Shown in pieces: positions 5,539-7,249 of a stretch of DNA of 7,249 nt. A program made the translations under genes and the position numbers. Source of the DNA: an uncultured Eubacterium sp. (lineage in GTDB: Bacteria; Bacillota_A; Clostridia; Lachnospirales; Lachnospiraceae); assembly GCA_948759685.1 (NCBI GenBank), contig CAQBGY010000154.1, positions 1 through 7,249 of the forward strand. The letters are read 5' to 3'. The notes beneath the pieces were generated by a model. That model searched no databases and was not told where the DNA came from. It was given only the letters and a program-made list of their open reading frames with translations. Position 1 is the first letter of the stretch. Every line of letters starts with the position of its first letter.

Positions 5539-6510
5539 TTATAGATGAAATCCCCCTTTCTTTTTCGGTAGCTGCATCATCCGCCTTGCGGATTGGACTT
5601 GCTTCTTCTCCTTTATCGGCTCTGCCGATTGGGACAAGGGCTTACCGCACAGGTAGTCGTTCAAGTCCTTATAATCACGATAGTACATTGACTTGTCAAG
5701 CAGCTGTTCCCCGAACTTCTCTTTCAGCTTCTTGCAGGTGTTCCGTCCTGCCGTGTCGTTGTCAAGGAAACAGCCGACTTGGGTGTAGGTCTCCAATATG
5801 CTTTCCGCTTTTGCAAGATTGGAAACGGAGTTCAATATGATATAGTCCTGTGTGTCCAATCGCGGGTGTTGCGGATTGTTTTCTACTCGGATGGTAAGGA
5901 ATGAAAGGTAATCCATGAACCCTTCGAAGAGGTAACACATACATCGTTGTCCGCCCTGCTGTCGGATATGGGTGATGTCTTTCGGGGCGACACATCCCTT
6001 GAAATATCTGTTGCGCACTTCATATCCTCCTGCCATGTTCGGAAAGCAGATGGCAAAATAGGGTTTGTCGGCATTCATAAACCGGAGCTCCCTGCATTCT
6101 CTTTTGGCAAGTCCGATGTTTATTCCCCTTTCTTGCAGATAGGCTATAAGAGCAGGAGAGGACAACTCACCAACCCTTAATCCCTGATAAGGCTGATTGT
6201 CGGAATGCTGTCTGCCAAAAGAGAACGATGCAGGGCGGATGTATGCTGTCCGCTCCTCTATGCGTTTCAGCAGATAGGCTACATCTTCCGAATGGTAGAG
6301 TTCCGCTGCCAATGCAATGATATTACCGCCTTTGCCGATGCCGAAGTCGTACCATTTTTCAAGCTCGGTGTTTACCTTGAACGATGCGTCCGTTTCTTCC
6401 CGTAGCGGTGATTTATACCACAGGTTCTTGCCTTGTTGCTTTACAGGCGTATAGCCCAGACTTTGCAGATAGTCTGCCAGTTTGATTTGCTTTACATCTT
6501 GGATTGTCAT
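5539..6510 (-). CDS. Toprim-domain primase-like protein with degenerate CHC2 N-terminus
   Basis: This 323-aa protein is of the DnaG-related type carried by Bacteroidales mobile elements. Residues 1-70 follow the CHC2 primase N-domain pattern (VKQIKLADYLQSLGY, LWYKSPLREETDASFKV, KWYDFGIGKGGNIIALAAEL), but the zinc-binding Cys/His residues are missing. The toprim core follows: YLFEGFMDYLSFL (193-205) with catalytic Glu196, ILNSVSNL (225-232), and FLDNDTAGR (248-256) with the DxD pair Asp250/Asp252. The C-terminal 40 residues are basic and low-complexity. ATG at 6510 fits the family start. It probably works with the primase/helicase-like gene upstream, separated by a 250-base repeat region, to prime synthesis of the transferred or circular element. 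No intrinsic terminator is seen after its stop. Confidence 0.9.
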   Translation of the reverse strand: MTIQDVKQIKLADYLQSLGYTPVKQQGKNLWYKSPLREETDASFKVNTELEKWYDFGIGKGGNIIALAAELYHSEDVAYLLKRIEERTAYIRPASFSFGRQHSDNQPYQGLRVGELSSPALIAYLQERGINIGLAKRECRELRFMNADKPYFAICFPNMAGGYEVRNRYFKGCVAPKDITHIRQQGGQRCMCYLFEGFMDYLSFLTIRVENNPQHPRLDTQDYIILNSVSNLAKAESILETYTQVGCFLDNDTAGRNTCKKLKEKFGEQLLDKSMYYRDYKDLNDYLCGKPLSQSAEPIKEKKQVQSARRMMQLPKKKGGFHL

Positions 6511-6528
6511 ATTACATACGGTTTTGAA

Positions 6529-6746
6529 GTTGATGAAAATTTGTTGATTTGATGAACTGTTGATGTAATATGTTTATATACAGACCTGTAAACTTTCAAC
6601 ATCTTCTCAACAAACCGCTCGCCAAAAGAGAAATCCACAAACGGGTGTCGGTGGTCTCTCAACTTCTCTTTTGGCTTGTTGAGATTTTGTTGAGAATGTA
6701 TATCGTTTATTGTCAGTGTATTTATACCCATATTCAACAATTCAAC
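6529..6746. repeat. GTTGA/TCAAC repeat cluster; candidate replication origin or operator
   Basis: The pentamer GTTGA occurs at 6529, 6543, 6559, 6678 and 6689, and its inverse TCAAC at 6596, 6607, 6659, 6734 and 6742: ten copies in 218 bases, where roughly 0.4 would be expected by chance. The first three are about one and a half helical turns apart (14 and 16 bases), and two pairs have 11-base spacing. The cluster occupies the whole gap between the primase/helicase-like and toprim genes. Iteron-like spacing next to replication genes suggests an origin; an operator is the alternative. Confidence 0.55.
6604..6696. repeat. Bipartite long inverted repeat within the GTTGA cluster
   Basis: The left side is TTCTCAACAAA (6604-6614), a 6-base gap, then GCCAAAAGAGAA (6621-6632). 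The right side is the exact inverse, TTCTCTTTTGGC (6664-6675), a 10-base gap, then TTTGTTGAGAA (6686-6696). The centre is 31 bases. A second copy TTGTTGAGA (6676-6684) fills the right gap, so the outer arm can pair in two registers. Confidence 0.7.
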
Positions 6747-6761
6747 AGAAAAATGATAGTA

Positions 6762-7249
6762 TTACAGGGATTCGAGTTGTTTCCTTGTGACGGTGTAGAA
6801 GCGTCCCACTCTCTTTATCGGCTCATACCGACACTCCCGATTGCAGTTGAATTGGTAAGTGGTATAAGTCAGTCCGTTGGATGCAGGTGTAAGTTTCCAA
6901 CATTCCTGCAACACTTTTCGGACTTGGTGTTTTTCCACCTTTACCTGTGAGTGTACCAGCAAAAGAAGAATGTCGCTGTAACAGAAAGAGAATGTATCCG
7001 TGCCGACACTGTCCATGATATCAAGTATCAGTTCGTGCATCTCTATCTCCAACCGGTTGCGGTTGCTGCGGATAATTTTCTGCAAGGCTTCTGTATGCAG
7101 CAATGTGGGGTTAAACCACATCCGGCTTTCCTTATCAGTGGACAGCTGTCTGTGTTGCAGAAAATGAAGAAAGGCGGGTATCGCGGCTTTCAGTTTTTGC
7201 AGGAAGTCGGTATCATCGGACTGCAAGCGGTCTATCTTGCGCACCCAAT
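6762..7249 (-). CDS. C-terminal part of a primase/helicase-like protein (5' end outside window)
   Basis: About 162 residues are visible, ending in TAA at 6762-6764. The frame stays open to the window edge (a Trp codon precedes the GTG at 7244), so that GTG is not the start. The segment resembles the C-terminal end of DUF5906/D5-type primase-helicases found beside toprim genes in Bacteroidales elements: a stretch like AAIPAFLHFLQHRQLST followed by RMWF and LHTEALQKI, then a winged-helix-like tail with HQVRKVLQECW, a Thr/Tyr-rich TYTTYQF strand and KRVGRFYTVTRKQLESL. The Walker motifs would be upstream, outside the window, so helicase activity cannot be confirmed. It is the upstream partner of the toprim gene. 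Confidence 0.7.
   Translation of the reverse strand, partial: WVRKIDRLQSDDTDFLQKLKAAIPAFLHFLQHRQLSTDKESRMWFNPTLLHTEALQKIIRSNRNRLEIEMHELILDIMDSVGTDTFSFCYSDILLLLVHSQVKVEKHQVRKVLQECWKLTPASNGLTYTTYQFNCNRECRYEPIKRVGRFYTVTRKQLESL

Larger units (their letters stand above)
850..7249. mobile_element. Integrative mobilizable element, left part (boundaries approximate)
   Basis: A MobV relaxase, a toprim primase-like protein and a primase/helicase-like protein are collinear on the minus strand, separated by non-coding blocks rich in inverted repeats. This is the backbone found in many non-self-transmissible Bacteroidales elements that borrow a helper conjugation apparatus. An AT-rich cargo block sits beyond the relaxase, next to a chromosomal-looking crcB. 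The left coordinate is only an estimate within 657-985. The right end, integrase and excisionase must lie beyond 7249. A plasmid is less likely, given crcB and the terminated gene on the left, but cannot be excluded. Confidence 0.65.

Noticed and set aside
6507..6731. Minus-strand open frame of about 74 codons (ATG at 6731) whose TGA overlaps the toprim ATG as ATGA.
   Set aside because: The overlap looks like translational coupling, but the frame runs through both arms of the long inverted repeat and all the GTTGA words, and the peptide has no recognisable pattern. A DNA-level role explains the sequence better. A small leader gene is not fully excluded.

Overview
The window looks like a Bacteroidales genome (Bacteroides, Phocaeicola or Parabacteroides type). 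The evidence is several exact copies of the Bacteroidales -7 promoter element TAnnTTTG (854-861, 947-954, 3909-3916), the absence of strong Shine-Dalgarno sequences, and a typical gut-Bacteroidales mobilization module: MobV relaxase, toprim protein and primase/helicase, all on the minus strand. No tRNA, rRNA or CRISPR array was seen.

Layout. Positions 1-656 look like host chromosome: the 3' end of an unrecognised plus-strand gene, a strong intrinsic terminator (243-287), and a convergent crcB/fluC fluoride channel gene. Positions 657-985 are non-coding and hold promoter elements, a small palindrome and probably the left junction of an integrated element. Positions 986-3891 form a cargo block that is visibly more AT-rich (about 30-32% G+C in two sampled 60-base lines, against about 50% in a sampled relaxase line). 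It holds an unrecognised 294-aa gene and a 199-aa protein with faint HNH-nuclease features on the plus strand. These converge on a minus-strand pair: a secreted 136-aa protein followed by a 300-aa SIR2-like protein.

Positions 3918-7249 are the backbone of an integrative mobilizable element: a relaxase terminator, the MobV relaxase, a 5334-5517 non-coding block full of inverted repeats (candidate oriT), a toprim/degenerate-CHC2 primase protein, a second non-coding block (6529-6746) carrying ten GTTGA/TCAAC words around a bipartite inverted repeat (candidate replication origin or operator), and the C-terminal part of a primase/helicase-like protein that runs off the right edge. The integrase and the other end of the element are not in the window.

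How it fits together. The relaxase would nick and transfer the element, presumably using the conjugation machinery of a co-resident element, and the primase/toprim genes would serve DNA synthesis. The cargo lies between the relaxase gene and the probable element end, a common accessory slot. The SIR2-like protein keeps the NAD-site motifs seen in antiphage NADases such as ThsA, so the best candidate for an undescribed system is the secreted-protein/SIR2 operon, possibly with the facing HNH-like and 294-aa genes. The defence role is inferred from family and context and is not shown by the sequence.
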